A stretch of DNA of 64,000 nt, from contig JAFFSR010000096.1 of the NCBI GenBank assembly GCA_017163975.1, positions 1 through 64,000 of the forward strand, in the 5' to 3' direction. The position numbers and the translations under genes were made by a program. Source of the stretch: Anastatus disparis. Lineage: Eukaryota; Arthropoda; Insecta; Hymenoptera; Eupelmidae. Positions 21,618 through 33,572 of the stretch are shown here, in pieces (the first letter of the stretch is position 1; every line of letters starts with the position of its first letter). The notes beneath the pieces were generated by a model. That model saw only the letters and a program-made list of their open reading frames with translations, made no database searches and was not told the origin of the DNA.

Positions 21618-22978
21618 CAGGGGGCATATTCAGTAATACCGTAACGTCTAACGTCAAGCTTAACGCCGACGCGTGCATGCGTAGTAATCATTTTTCAGCA
21701 AATACTATCGAATATCGCGAACGTTATCAGAGATTATGTTCACGCAACGACGAAAATCTTCTAAACTGAAGCGCTAAGTCGATTTTATCGACAAATTTTA
21801 CAACCAACTTGAAGCTTGGTTGTAAATCGTACGTTAAACTGTTAAACGTTATATTATGCATGACATACGTATATACATTGACAGAAAAGATTTCTCGAAT
21901 CAAAAGAATTTCTTCGATTTGATGTGATCATTCAAATGGAAAAATAATTTCTTAGATAACTAGATGTTTTAATTAATTTCTTGCTTCACAGATTTTAAGT
22001 TATATCCAAGAGGATCGAGATATCTTTTTTATCAGCGTATGTATATACCTATATATATATAAATAAAGCGAACATTATTTTATTATTTTTTACATTAGTG
22101 ATTACATGATAAATTGTGTATAATTTTAAATTCAATTGGAGTTGCAGGTTTTAAAGTGACTTGTATGTACTTCAATAAAAACGAACAGAAAAAATAATAT
22201 GAATATTGTTTTAAATAAACTTATCTTATCACCAATAAAAAAACGTTTTATAATAAAATTATATATTAATCTAAATTTGCATTTTATATTCTATATCAGC
22301 AACTACAGTTTTTCAATTGAATTGTTAATTTTGCTGTAGAACTTAAAAATATTGATTTTCAAAATTTCATCTTTCAAAATGAAATTGTTGGCTTGGATAA
22401 TGTTGAGTTAAAAGAATATATAATAGAAACATAAATACAGATTTATTTCTAATATGAATGTTAGATGTTGTGTGTTTTAAGACGAATACTGTTAAGATTC
22501 ATTTTTTCTCTGTATTGGAATTTAAAATGAATGGATCATGACATATTTTGTAATTATTATTTTGGATATCTAATTATTAACTTATAAAATTAAACAAGTT
22601 ATAAAATATTACTTAAGTTTTCATAATGTCCTAATCAACTGTCCATTATAAATCCTGATACTGAATGTGTGGAGAGCACAAAATCTAATATAAATCTACA
22701 AAAAGACTAGTAATATTGTAATTTATTTGCGTATAAATATGTCAAAAATTAAAAAAAAATAATTTTTTTTTGTAATGATGTTAATTTTGATGTAATAATT
22801 ATTTTGAATTATTTTAATTTGGAATATTTATGTTGTAAATGTTTGTTTTAAAAAATTAACGGAAACATTCTTTCATATGTGCTTATCGATTACTTAAAAG
22901 AGTAGAGTACTTAACGCTTTTCGACGTCGAAACGTTAAGTCAATCATTATCGTTAAAAAGTTAGTGAATAACCCCCCA
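21618..22978. mobile_element. 1.36-kb non-autonomous TIR element (candidate)
   Basis: Imperfect ends CAGGGGGCATATTCAGTAAT (21618) and GTTAGTGAATAACCCCCCAG (to 22979) are inverted. The sequences just outside look related as well: GGGCGATTCAA before it and TTGAATCGCCC after it. The inside is AT-rich without a frame. Superfamily not assignable; a PIF/Harbinger-like MITE is possible. Confidence 0.5.
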
Positions 22979-23267
22979 GGTTGAATCGCCCTTTTGGGCT
23001 TAGATTTAGCTTTCTGTGCCGTAGACTACAGAGTGCCGTAGCGAACCATAACGCAGCTTAGTCGCAGTGCTCTGCTCTGATCAATGTAATCTTTTATACA
23101 GAAAGTTGGAACGATTGGCTGCGATATTGTTACGCACTCTTGTATTGCGATTTCCCGTTATTCATAGCTGCGAATGTTGTCCGAATCATTCACAACAATC
23201 GACTTCGCAGCGTGTGCATTCGGCTTATTTTTCAGTGCAGGCTTAGTCGAATCAGAACTATTTTTGA

Positions 23268-24884
23268 AAATTAAGCCCCCGGATCGTACAACTCGCCGAG
23301 CGCTCGAACGCTAGGAAAACTATTGTCCGCAGGGCTGATTTTTTGAAAAATTCTAATAAGAATTTTCATGATATATTCTTGTAGAGAATTTTATTGCGCA
23401 CCTTTTTTACAAATAAAAAAAATTTCTAATTATTTTAGTTTTCAAGTTATTAAAGAAAAATCACGTTTTTGTAGTGAAAAATTTTAATCGCTTTTTTCAC
23501 TTCAACCTGCCGTATTTTCACCAGATCTATTCCTTGCTGAAATTTTCACACAATATACTTTAAGCCATTGTACGAGTAATAAAGCAGTTATAAAGTTTTA
23601 AAAAACATGAGGAGGTCATGTTTCGAATTTTCTTAAAATTTTTAAAAAAATCTTAGATGCATTTGTTTAATTAAAAAACCAGTGTGGCAGTCTTTGGGAC
23701 GGCCGACAGAAGTGAAACTTCTTCACGAAATTATAGAACTCATAAATGTTTATTTATGTTCTATTATTGTTTTATTTAATTTTAAAATAATTTTTAAACT
23801 AAATTAAATTAATTTAGTTTATTTAAGGAATTATTTTTTTTTAATTTTAAATGAGATAGTGTATAAAATTTTTGTTAATATTTATTTTACAAAATTACAA
23901 TTTTAAAAATGTAGGGAAGAAAAGGGTTCACCATAAAACAGTATAGAGAAAAAAAAGGAAAAAAGAAAATGCGCGCTATTACTTTCTTTATTTATTTAGA
24001 TCAGATTCAGATATTTGTATTGTATATATAATATGCATGTATACATATACCATATCTGTGCGTTTGACATCAAGTCAGTTCCGCGCGAATATTTCTTTAC
24101 ACGTATTTAGTACCTTGATTTGCATATAGGAGGCGCTGACATGCCTCCTATATATATACACTTCCGTCTCATTAGTTCCGTTGCATGTACCGTCATGAAA
24201 TCAATTCACTTCCGTATAATTTTTCTTATACGTCTCTTATGGGAAGTGTATACCGTCGGTAAAGAAGTTTCACTTCAAAAAGTGTGTGAGGAAGTTTCAA
24301 GTACGGAAAACTTTCAGCGAAGAAAATTTTAATTAAATATTAAGGAAGTTTTTTTTCTATAATAGTTGAAGGTCCGAATCTTTCTGGAAAAACTTTCTTA
24401 ATATTTAATTAAACTTTTATTCGCTAAAAGTTTTCCGTACTCGAAACTTTCTCACACACTTTTTTTAATCAAACAAATGCATCTAAGATTTTTAAAAAAA
24501 TTTTAAGAAAATTCAAGACATGACCTCCTCATGTTTTTTAAAATTTCGTAAATGCTTTATTACTCGTAAAATGGCTTAAAGTGAATCGTGTGAAAATTTC
24601 AGCAAGAAATATTAAAATCCGGCGAAAATACGGCAGGTTGAAGTGAAAAAAGCGATTAAAATTTTTCACTACAAAAACGTGATTTTTCTTCAATAACTTG
24701 AAAACTAAAATAATTAGAAATATTTTTTATTTGTAAAAAAGGTGCGCAATAAAATTCTCTACAAAAATCTATCATCAAAATTCTAATTAGAATTTTTCAA
24801 AAAATCAGCCCTGCGGACAATAGTTTTCCTCGCGTTCAAGCGCTCGGCGAGTTATACGATCCGGGGGCTCAATTTTTGAAAATT
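23268..24884. mobile_element. 1.6-kb foldback element with ~415-bp arms
   Basis: 23268-23680 (from AGCCCCCGGATCGTACAACT) and 24466-24884 (to ATACGATCCGGGGGCTC) are long inverted repeats, about 90% alike by eye, sharing GGAGGTCATG, CACGTTTTTGTAGTGAAAAA and GCGGACAATAGTTTTCC. The ~785-bp centre has no credible gene and holds a second hairpin. It is probably a non-autonomous DNA transposon. Confidence 0.8.
24258..24465. repeat. Nested hairpin abutting the right arm
   Basis: AAAAAGTGTGTGAGGAAGTT...AATATTAAGGAAG (24272-24345) is inverted at 24386-24462 with a ~40-bp loop. It lies directly against the start of the outer right arm. Confidence 0.8.
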
Positions 24885-27290
24885 TTGAACTTAGAAAATT
24901 TTTTAAAGAGTTTGGTCTTAGAAAAAATTTTGACTAATTTTACAAAAAATTTTCCAAGTTCAAATTTATAAAAAATTTAAAAAAATACTTCTCAGTTGAC
25001 TAAGCATGGTCTGAAATGCGTAAAAACCAAAAAAATCATTACATGAAATTTTGGCATTATAAATCACCTGAGAAATCAGGTGATTTCTCACCTGATTTTT
25101 TTCAACAGAGTCCCCTACTTTTTTGTATAAAAATTACTTTAAAAATTGAAGATGTCACTTATGCAAATTAGTATTTTAATAATATACAAGCTGAACGATC
25201 CTTCAAGTTGAAATTATATAAATTTTAAATGAGCACACAATATTGACTTTATTAATCGACAGTTTATTGAGACCCAAAATTATCATATTTTGAATGAGAT
25301 TATCTTAAAGAAATGATCGGCGAAGGTGTCTGAAATTTTACAAAAACAATATATGAAATAAAATGTCACTAAAAGTTATAAAAGATTATTCGTCTTTTTA
25401 ATGTTTATGAACAACAAATCATAGCTGATGAAGGAGCTAACTGAATATTAAAAATATGTATATGATTTTAAATCTTTCAAACTTAATGAGAAAAATATTG
25501 GGAATGAAAGATAAAGGAAAACACCTCTTTCAGTTAAAAAATATTGAATAATTATGAAATGTATTTTGAAAAAATCAATTTTGAATCGTTTATCACAGTA
25601 TAAATGGCTTATTATAGTTAAATTAAAAATTTTCATTAGTTATTATACTTTTAATTGATTTGACAAAAATTTAACATAAAATGAATAAAAGAATAATAAA
25701 AAGATAAATGAATAAGAAATGGGTTTTGATAAAGCATATTTTTATAAGGTGTTGTCAATTTTATCAAAGTGCATCAAATAAAAATCACGCTGAACATCAA
25801 TGGTGCTGAAAAAGATTACGGGAAAAATTTCCATATTAACAGAAAATAAAATAAAATTTTTTTTTTAAATGTTACTTAAATAGTTCACAATTTTAAATTT
25901 TAAGATCAACAGCACATGAAATTTTTATATTTTGATAATTAATTAGAAAATAAATTTAACTATAATACTGCTTATGAATTCGCTGTTATTATGCTAAATA
26001 AAAATCTAAATGAAAATCCTGATGCAAAAAAATTATTGCATATTTCGAAAGGAATATCGTACGAAAATCCCAAAGAAAGTTTTTTAAAGTGCTCGCCAAA
26101 AACAATGCTTTACATTTGTTTAACGGGATGTCGGAGTTGTCAGAATCGACTTTTGCTTTCTTATCTGATTGATATCTCTTTGAATTGACTATTCAGAAAA
26201 ATATAATGACTTGTCCGTGCTAAAGCTACATTAATTCAATAATTTTTGTTAAAAAAAAAATCACTCAATCTTGTTATTTTTTTTATGAATTTTGAATGAA
26301 AATTAGATATCAAGCTCGATAAACTTAACCTTAAAATACTATACACTGAAAGTTTGTTCATAACTTTTTATGCGTAGTATTTTAATAAATTTTTTGAATT
26401 GTCCGCACTCAGAATTAATCTTATAAATTTTCTTTCTGTAGTAAAAGAATATGATTTGATGCACCGTTTACTCATGAACTTTAAATAAAAATATTATTAG
26501 CAGGGCATAGCTACGATATTCTCTGAAAGACTCTGATCATATTAAAAAGATAACTAGAATATAAAATGTATTCGTCAAATTTTTTAAAGATAGATTTATT
26601 TCATTACATTCGAGGTATGATACAATGAAATTTGAAAATAATATATTTGATATTATTGCACTGTTTTGTGTAATTTGTAAAAAATTATTTCGCATAGGAA
26701 ATATTTTGAACATAAGAAATTGACATAAAATTTTTTGTAAACCTAAAATTTTCTTGTTTTTGAACAAAAAAATTTTCGTCAAATTCACATAAAAAACGCT
26801 GTCAAGTGTTTTGGAGCAATGCTTTCTCATAGAGCTCATTGAGTTTAAGTAATTTTATTTTATTTTTTCAATGTGATTTCAATCTAACAAGTTATTTATC
26901 AGCAATATTTCCTAATATCTTTTATATATTCAAAATTTAATTAGCTCGTTGATACTACCTTGCATCTGCTAGAATTGAAAATTTTTTTATTTAATATTAT
27001 ATTAAATTTTTTAATGTTTAATTTCTGAAATATCTCTATATTAGGCTTTTTATCAGTAAAAATGGAAGGCTGTAACACAGAGATATTCTTAAAATTTTTG
27101 GATGATGGATAAAATATTTTGAAAACTGTAATGTCGGTATTTTACATTTCCTTAAGAGCATGACGAAAATGGCTGCCTTCTAATAATATTCCCAATCCTA
27201 ACTTATAAATTAACAATGCATTTAATCGTTTTTTTTTGCTACAAAGAAAAATTTTTTAAGATGAAACTCTAGTGCGGACAACTCAAGAGA
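24885..27290. other. 2.4 kb AT-rich, no gene recognised
   Basis: No frame here has domain-like composition. A short perfect-looking palindrome AAATCACCTGAGAAATCAGG with its following TGATTT is at about 25062. Otherwise nothing I can support. Confidence 0.6.
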
Positions 27291-27299
27291 TCCACCAAA

Positions 27300-27990
27300 A
27301 TACTATATAGTGTAGGCACCAGGTAGGTTCTCGTAGCATTTTCAATTCTAATGGACACACCCAAGTTTTTCTGAAGTTTTTTTGCCCGCTAAATCCGAAT
27401 TTTGATGGTGGATCGCCAAAAAATGGCAAATAATTAATTATTAACAAATTTTAATAGCAAAAAGAAATTTTCATTTTTTCGATACGGAAAAAATTTTTTC
27501 ATATTTTTTAGCACATTTAGAAGCAAACATATTTTTATGAATTTATTCGTACGCTGGATATTTTTCCAGATAAAAATTATTAAAGTTTTTAAGAACACGA
27601 TTTTTCGCATTTTCAAGGCCTTGCCATGAGCTAAATAATGACTTTTTTTAACGCACCAAACGTTAAAATTTTCTTCAATTATACCACTACCAATATGCAA
27701 TTAGTCACATGCATTTAAATTCAATCAAGTCTCATATATCCATGTGGGCGTTTTGTGAGTAGCGCATAGTGTACGCACACCAGGTATATTTCTTTAACGT
27801 TCCATTCAACGGGCTTTATTGAAGGTTTTTAAATGTATTTTTTCTACTTAATTTGAATTTTGATAGTGGATTGTGTAAAAAATGCTTATTGGTTGGTAAT
27901 CTGTTAATAAATTTTAACAACAATTACACTTTTTTGGCTTTTTTCACCGAAACTATTTTTTAACAGTTTTTTATATTTATATAATAATAA
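27300..27990. repeat. Diverged direct repeat (~200 bp, two copies)
   Basis: Copy 1 from about 27314 (GTAGGCACCAGGTAGGTTCT) and copy 2 from about 27770 (GTACGCACACCAGGTATATT) share GAATTTTGATxGTGGAT, AAAAAATG, and TTAACAAATTTTAATA / TTAATAAATTTTAACA in the same order, about 70% alike. Confidence 0.6.
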
Positions 27991-28094
27991 GTAATCAATT
28001 ATTTAATTATTACTGGCGTATTGATATTAAAAATAACGTTTAAAAAATTAAGTTTTATAAGATTAGTAATTGTGTATCCATACCTTATTTGTAC

Positions 28095-28299
28095 TGTAAC
28101 ATGGTGGATATTCCATCCACATGTTATATTTGTATATAGATTCCTACTATACCGGCGAAGAGCCTTAAATGTATGATTTAATTTGTATATAGCAGTGCGG
28201 CACTGGCTCAGTGGTTAGAGCTCGTGCTTGGAGATCTCGAGGAACGGGGTTCGCGCCCGGTGTCGGCTTATTTTTTAATTCAAAAAGTCTCATGTCTTA
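28095..28299 (+). repeat. Left LTR of TRIM with tRNA-like module
   Basis: Starts TGTAACATGGTGGATATTCC and ends CTCATGTCTTA. Box A TGGCTCAGTGG at 28204-28214 and box B GGTTCGCGCCC at 28248-28258, 44 bp apart start to start, fit Pol III type-2 promoter consensus. Confidence 0.85.
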
Positions 28300-28300
28300 A

Positions 28301-28318
28301 TGGCGCCCAACGAAATAA
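28301..28318 (+). promoter_or_regulatory. Candidate primer-binding site
   Basis: TGGCGCCCAACGAAATAA begins one base after the left LTR and starts TGG, as expected for pairing with the CCA end of a tRNA primer. Which tRNA cannot be decided here. Confidence 0.65.
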
Positions 28319-28553
28319 CCCACAAGAACAAATATATTAACCCAAGGAAGTATTTTTAAGTGTTTAGAATTAAGTCTTAGCAGTAGTCCCGAAGCAGCAG
28401 TAACCGAAGTAGCGGAATGGTGGAGCCACGCATCTGAGGTGAAAATGCAGCAGTAGTCCCAAGTCCCAAAGTGAAACCAGCAAGTAGTCCCGATGTGTAA
28501 CCAGCAGTAAGTCCCGTACACGAAAAGTATACGATTGCACCGTATACTTCCGT

Positions 28554-28566
28554 GTGGTGGGGGGAT
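28554..28566 (+). promoter_or_regulatory. Candidate polypurine tract
   Basis: GTGGTGGGGGGAT lies immediately before the right LTR, at the place where plus-strand priming is expected. Confidence 0.65.
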
Positions 28567-28772
28567 TGTAACATGGTGGATTTTCCATCCACATGTTATA
28601 TTTGTATATAGATTCCTACTATACCGGCGAAGAGCCTTATATGTATGATTTTAACTTGAATATAGCAGTGCGGCACTGGCTCAGTGGTTAGAGCTCGTGC
28701 TTGGAGATCTCGAGGAACGGGGTTCGCGCCCGGTGTCCGCTTATTTTTTAATTCAAAAAGTCTCATGTTTTA
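28567..28772 (+). repeat. Right LTR of TRIM with tRNA-like module
   Basis: Nearly the same as the left LTR; box A at 28677-28687 and box B at 28721-28731. The few differences (for example GTGTCGGC/GTGTCCGC) imply modest age since insertion. Confidence 0.85.
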
Positions 28773-28776
28773 GTAC

Positions 28777-29344
28777 CTTCAATCTTTTCAACTACCTTTA
28801 TAGCTACATCTCTTTATAAACTTATGTAACAAATAATTTACGAAATAATTTATTAAATACAATATATACAAAAATAATAAATATCTAACAACAAACAAAG
28901 ATTATTTTTGTTCAGTCTGAGTCTGAACGATATCTATTCGCATTCACATTCCACATTTATTTTAATATTTATTTTTACACGTTTTGTGTTTAGAGCAGAA
29001 ACAAAATGAACAACAAAGTATTTCTGCTGCAACACAAATACAAGTTTTTCTGGAAGACGTTTTACATTTTTTGAAGTTAATACTTCTTTTAGCGCGCCTC
29101 GAAAATTTGCTGGGCATAAAAATCCAAGTTGCTGTCACGTTACATTTTAATATGTTTTGTGTGCGTGTGACCCTATCTGTGCATGCATACACAACTAAGT
29201 TATAAGAGTAAGAGAGAGGGGGAACGCTATACTATACCAAAAAGCCTGGATTGGAGAAAAAAAGAGAGAAAAAGAGAGAGAGAGATTGAACAATTGATTC
29301 ATTTATTTTAGATCATGTGGTTCAACCCCGTATGACCCTTCAGA
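28777..29344. other. No gene seen; (GA)n tract
   Basis: A (GA)n-rich purine tract lies at about 29207-29285. No supported coding region. Confidence 0.5.
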
Positions 29345-29349
29345 ATTAC

Positions 29350-30306
29350 ATATGCGTATACGGGTGAAATTCAAAAAATTGAAAATAGGTGTTTATACAT
29401 AATAACTTTTTATGTAAATAATATGTACGTGTCTAAACCCAACAGCTAGCTAGTAACATTCCTAATCAACTTGTTCAACCATTAAAACTTTGATTAAATG
29501 ACTAATCCAAAGGAATAAATAAGAAAAATAAACAAAAATGTCCTCGTGTCACGAGTCCAGAGCGTACAAGTATTTTGTTTTCAAAATAAAAAGAATCTAA
29601 ATACATAGTTATTAAAATTTTACTGTGATGATTTTTGAAGATTTTTAAATAAAAAATCTAATGGTGGGGTGTAGAAATACAATAACCTAACAAAATGTAT
29701 TCAAAACTGACGTCAAAGTTACGACAATTTTTTTGTCCTCGTGTTACACTTTTAATAGTTTATCGTGAAAATCATTTAAGAAGTCAAATAATTAGAGCTA
29801 AATATCGTCAAATATAAAAATTAATATGTATTTTAGTAATTAAAAGAGTTATTAATGTACAAGGTTTTATATATTATGAGAAAATATATTTAAATCAAAC
29901 CATAAAAAAACGTACCTTTTCTAATGTCTTGGTGTAACGCTAATTTTCTTAACGAAAAAAAAATCTAATCAGGATTTGGACTACGGAAAAAGAAAGTAGG
30001 CTTTAAGAGCTTTAAATTGCCTATGAAACATATTTGTTATTATGTATATTACTCGCTAAGTAATCATTTTTAATGTATACAAAAGAAAAAAAAAATGTCC
30101 TTGTGTCACACTTTATAAGTTTATTTACATTTACACATGTTATATTTCCAAAATTGAAATACAGCTCGCCCATTATTGTTTTCTTCTTATTTATAGTATT
30201 GATAAACATATTAAAAAATATCAAGTAAAATTTAGGAATTTTTTTTAGTTTTTAAAAAACATGATTTTGACAACTTTTTGAATTTCACCCATACAAAAAT
30301 TCATAT
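29350..30306. mobile_element. ~0.96-kb TIR element with ~190-bp internal repeats
   Basis: CATATGCGTATACGGGTGAA and following ATTCAAAAAATTG (29350-29385) are inverted at 30268-30306 (CAACTTTTTGAATTTCACCC...CATATG). Inside, TGTCCTCGTGTCACACTTT-like phrases recur at about 29538, 29732, 29921 and 30095, roughly 175-194 bp apart, so the body is built from about four diverged units. No coding region. Confidence 0.65.
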
Positions 30307-30624
30307 GTAGAACAACATTTGTAAATATTTTGACGTTAAAACAATAGTATAATACTATTTAAAATTATCTCCGTGTAGACACAGAATATTTTAATATTTA
30401 GAGTGAATAATTCAGACATAAAGCATTTAAAAAGTAATTTTTAACGTAGAAATAATCTTCTCGTCGTTCTCACCAGTACAGAATAGGAGCCTCCAGAGGT
30501 CTACATTATATATTTTATGAATTCGTAGTAGAGTTTCATTACATAAGTAAACTCAACGAATGTTCAGTGTATTCTGCCATTTAGTGCGCTCATCTAGCAG
30601 AAATTTGTTGAATAAACGAATTTT

Positions 30625-31022
30625 TAAGAGGCGGCCGTATAGTTCTGTCTTTGTCTAATCTTAATTTTCGTTATAATTAGTAAACTAAATATTTTCATAC
30701 AAAAGTAAGGGCAGAGCCCAATAGATTTAAGGATGAATAGACGATTCTATTCCATTAAAAAATATAAAATTTTCATTAGTTTTCGAGTGAAGTCTGAAAC
30801 GGAAAAAGAGTTGAACACTTCAATCAAATTTAACTCTTTTTCCGTTTCAGACTTCACTCGAAATCTAATGAAAATTTTATATTTTTTCATAGAATAGAAT
30901 CGTCTGCTCATCCTTAAATCTATTGGGCTCTGCCCTTACTTTTGTATAAAAATATTTAATTTAGCCATAATAACGAAAATTTAGATTAGACAAGGACAGA
31001 ACTATACGGCCTCCTCTTAAGA
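30625..31022. repeat. Palindrome of two LINE 3' ends tail to tail
   Basis: 30625-30815 (from GCGGCCGTATAGTTCTGTCT) is inverted at 30834-31022 (to GACAGAACTATACGGCC) with a loop of about 17 bp. The right half is the end of LINE A's ORF2 plus its 3' UTR (minus strand); the left half is a 5'-truncated second copy of the same 3' end on the plus strand. Arms are about 93% alike. Confidence 0.88.
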
Positions 31023-33480
31023 CCTGGGTCATTCCTACTCCAGAACCATTAAAAACATCAACATTATTGTTGATGAAAGAAGATGCTGACGAAACAAAGG
31101 AGTTGAGCATCGCCGCTGTGCGAACAGTAGGACAGATGAGCAGTCTCATGGGCAGCCTACTAGATGACCTGACCATCGTATCAATATTTGCCCAACAGAA
31201 TTTTGTTGCTAGGTATGGTGGATTTTGATGAGAAACAATAGAGTGTGCAAGTATCATTTTAAAATAAAGTCGCCTATTTTTAACTGAAATCCATCCCAGT
31301 TCAAGGCAAAAAGGAGTTACTCTGTCTTGACAGCCAATATTGCCATACACGAATCTAACACATGCATTAAGAGCACGATGAAGTTTAAGATTCAATATTT
31401 GTGGCAGATCATCATAGACTACACAGCAATAATCAAGAATAAGAAAAATTAATGCCTCAACCAGCTCCTTTCCAACTCTTCTAGACAACGCATGCCTATG
31501 AAACTTGAAAGACTGGAGAGTACCAAAAACTCGACCAACAACCGAATTAACCTGCTTATTCCAATTTAATGAGCTATTAATCCGGACTCCCAAGTTCTTA
31601 ACAACATCTGTGTGAGAGATAGACAAATCATTTACCAGGACAGGAGGACATGTAGAAAGATCTATTCTCGATATAAATTGTTCACTACCCAAGAAGATGG
31701 TCTGCATCTTGTTGGGGTTTAGAGTGAGCTGATTTTCATCTGCCTACTTTACAACTGCAGCTACCTCATAATTCATGGAATTTATACCTTCCTCTAGTTT
31801 CGCAGGAAGAAAAGAATTATGCAATTGGAGATCATCAGCAAAAAGAATATGTTGAGCTTCGCTTAAAACTGAAGGAAGGTCATTTATAAAAATAGAGAAG
31901 AGCAAGGGACCCAGGACACTACCCTGTGGTACACCCGCCGTACATGAGATCCATTTACCCACTCGATTTTCAAGATCAAGAACAGCATAAAATCTGTTTC
32001 TTAAATAAGACGCAAATCAGTGTATAACTGTGTCAGAACAATTGAAAGATCAAAGCTTGTGTAATAATCGAATATGAGGAACTGTATCGAAAGCCTTCGA
32101 AAAATCAAATAGGAGCAACAATGTTATCGTGCGTTTATCTATAGCTAGACGAGCATCCTCAAGGAGTTTCAAAAGAGCTGTCTGAGTACTATTTGCTCTT
32201 CGGAAACCTGTTTGCAAACAGTCGAGCAGAGCGTTTGCTTCAATATGGGCATTTAATTGCGAATGTACAACCCTTTATAGTACTTTTGAGACTTCACAAA
32301 GTTTTGTTATAGGTCGAGTTCGTGAAAGGGAATCCAATTTATTTGATTTGGCCAGTGGGAGAAGAAAAGCTCTCTTCCACGGGTCAGGGAATATTTCAGA
32401 GGATAGCGATACATTAACTATGGAAGTCAAGTATGGTGCTAAGGAATTTTGTGTGATCTTTAACATGTCGGTTGAAAGATCATCTGGTCCTACTGCTTTT
32501 GATGAAGCCAGACGCAAGAACGTCTCTATGACAGAACAGTCGACGTTGGAGAATTCAAAAATCGGAAAGTCGCTGCGTAATGGAACAGCAAGCACCTTAT
32601 TGATCTCACTATCAGATAGAACAGAAGATGTTGATGAAATAGTGAGTCAATAGAACTTTAGATAAAAAATATTGCAGTGGTGAGGGTAGAATCTTATTAG
32701 AAAGCCCAATCTTGTGTAAAGTTATCCAACGATTTGTTGAATTTGACGACGAAGACAAACGTTTTGAAATTAATTCATTTTTGGCCGTGTCGAAAGCATT
32801 TGAGATCTCTCCACGGAGTCTACGATAGTTAGCTATGGATATTATAGAGCCTGAACGTGCAGCTGAGCGATAAGTTTTGTCACGCTCCTTCATTTTTGTA
32901 CGAATGCCTAAAGTAACCCAGGGCTTCTTTTTAATCATAAGATTGCGAGATTTAAGTGGTGAACATTTATCAAATGACGAAACAAGGACAGAAGACAAAC
33001 CATTTACTAGACTATTAATAAGTCCATTATTTGAACAGGAAATCGCATGGCTCACTTGCGATTTTACTAAAAGATCACGTGAGATAGTTTCATTGAAACC
33101 ATCACGATTCAAGTTAGAAAGGTCTCGGTAAAAGATTCTTCTCGTTAATCTAAAGAAGTTATAGAGCTCAAGAGAGATCATAGAGCTATCATCCAGCTCA
33201 GTCAAGAATGTTTCTGTGACTGCAAAGATAACAGTTTTACATGTCGTAATGTGATTTTCAATAGCTGAAAAATGTGTTTTAATTCTATTAACATTTGCAT
33301 GAGAAATAACGAGATTATAAGAAAAATCAGAATTAAATAGAGTTGAAGAATTATGGTTAATATTAGAGTTAATAAATAAAGAATTTGAGATTGATTGAAA
33401 ACTAGCGCTATTAGAATTGCGGTTTGAAGAAATATTTAATAAAGTGTGCGAACTTGTCGCAAGAGAGCCAAAGAGACCTC
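30961..33480 (-). pseudogene. LINE A ORF2: endonuclease stub and RT, broken
   Basis: Upstream of 33205 the minus strand still reads ANVNRIKTHFSAIENHI, the start of an APE-type endonuclease, but most of the domain is missing: LELYNFFRLT jumps to the inter-domain linker RIFYRDLSNLN near 33130. RT pieces follow: SSKAVGPDDLSTDMLK (32595-32275), a motif-A-like LLLFDFSKAFDTV near 32110-32090, TAGVPQGSVLGPLLFSIFIN and ILFADDLQLH (31962-31744), then the thumb and C-terminal region (31707-30961). A frameshift near 32640 and stops near 32275, 32000 and 31744 break it. The catalytic pair is FADD. No RNase H domain is visible. Confidence 0.85.
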
Positions 33481-33572
33481 ATTTTTAGCTTCAACCGGTT
33501 TAAGTGAAGCCAACTGTGACTCGTCTGTAATGGAAATCAAATTACCATTTTTATGTGGGCGCATGCAAACCG

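Larger units (their letters stand above)
28095..28772 (+). mobile_element. TRIM-like miniature LTR retrotransposon, 678 bp
   Basis: Two direct terminal repeats of 205-206 bp (28095-28299, 28567-28772), about 96% identical, flank a 267-bp centre without protein-coding potential. A TGG-starting primer-binding-like site follows the left LTR by one base, a polypurine tract precedes the right LTR, and GTAC occurs on both outer sides (28091-28094, 28773-28776). Each LTR holds a tRNA-like module with Pol III A and B boxes. Terminal repeats + PBS + PPT + no gag-pol defines a TRIM. Enzymes must come from another element in trans. Confidence 0.85.

Noticed and set aside
28193..28262. tRNA gene
   Set aside because: A and B boxes fit, but the module is embedded in an LTR and repeated in the second LTR, and no clean acceptor stem was seen; called part of the TRIM.
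28297..28594. Three 71-74-codon minus-strand frames in the TRIM centre
   Set aside because: They overlap PBS, PPT and LTR, share the same DNA in different frames, and show no domain.
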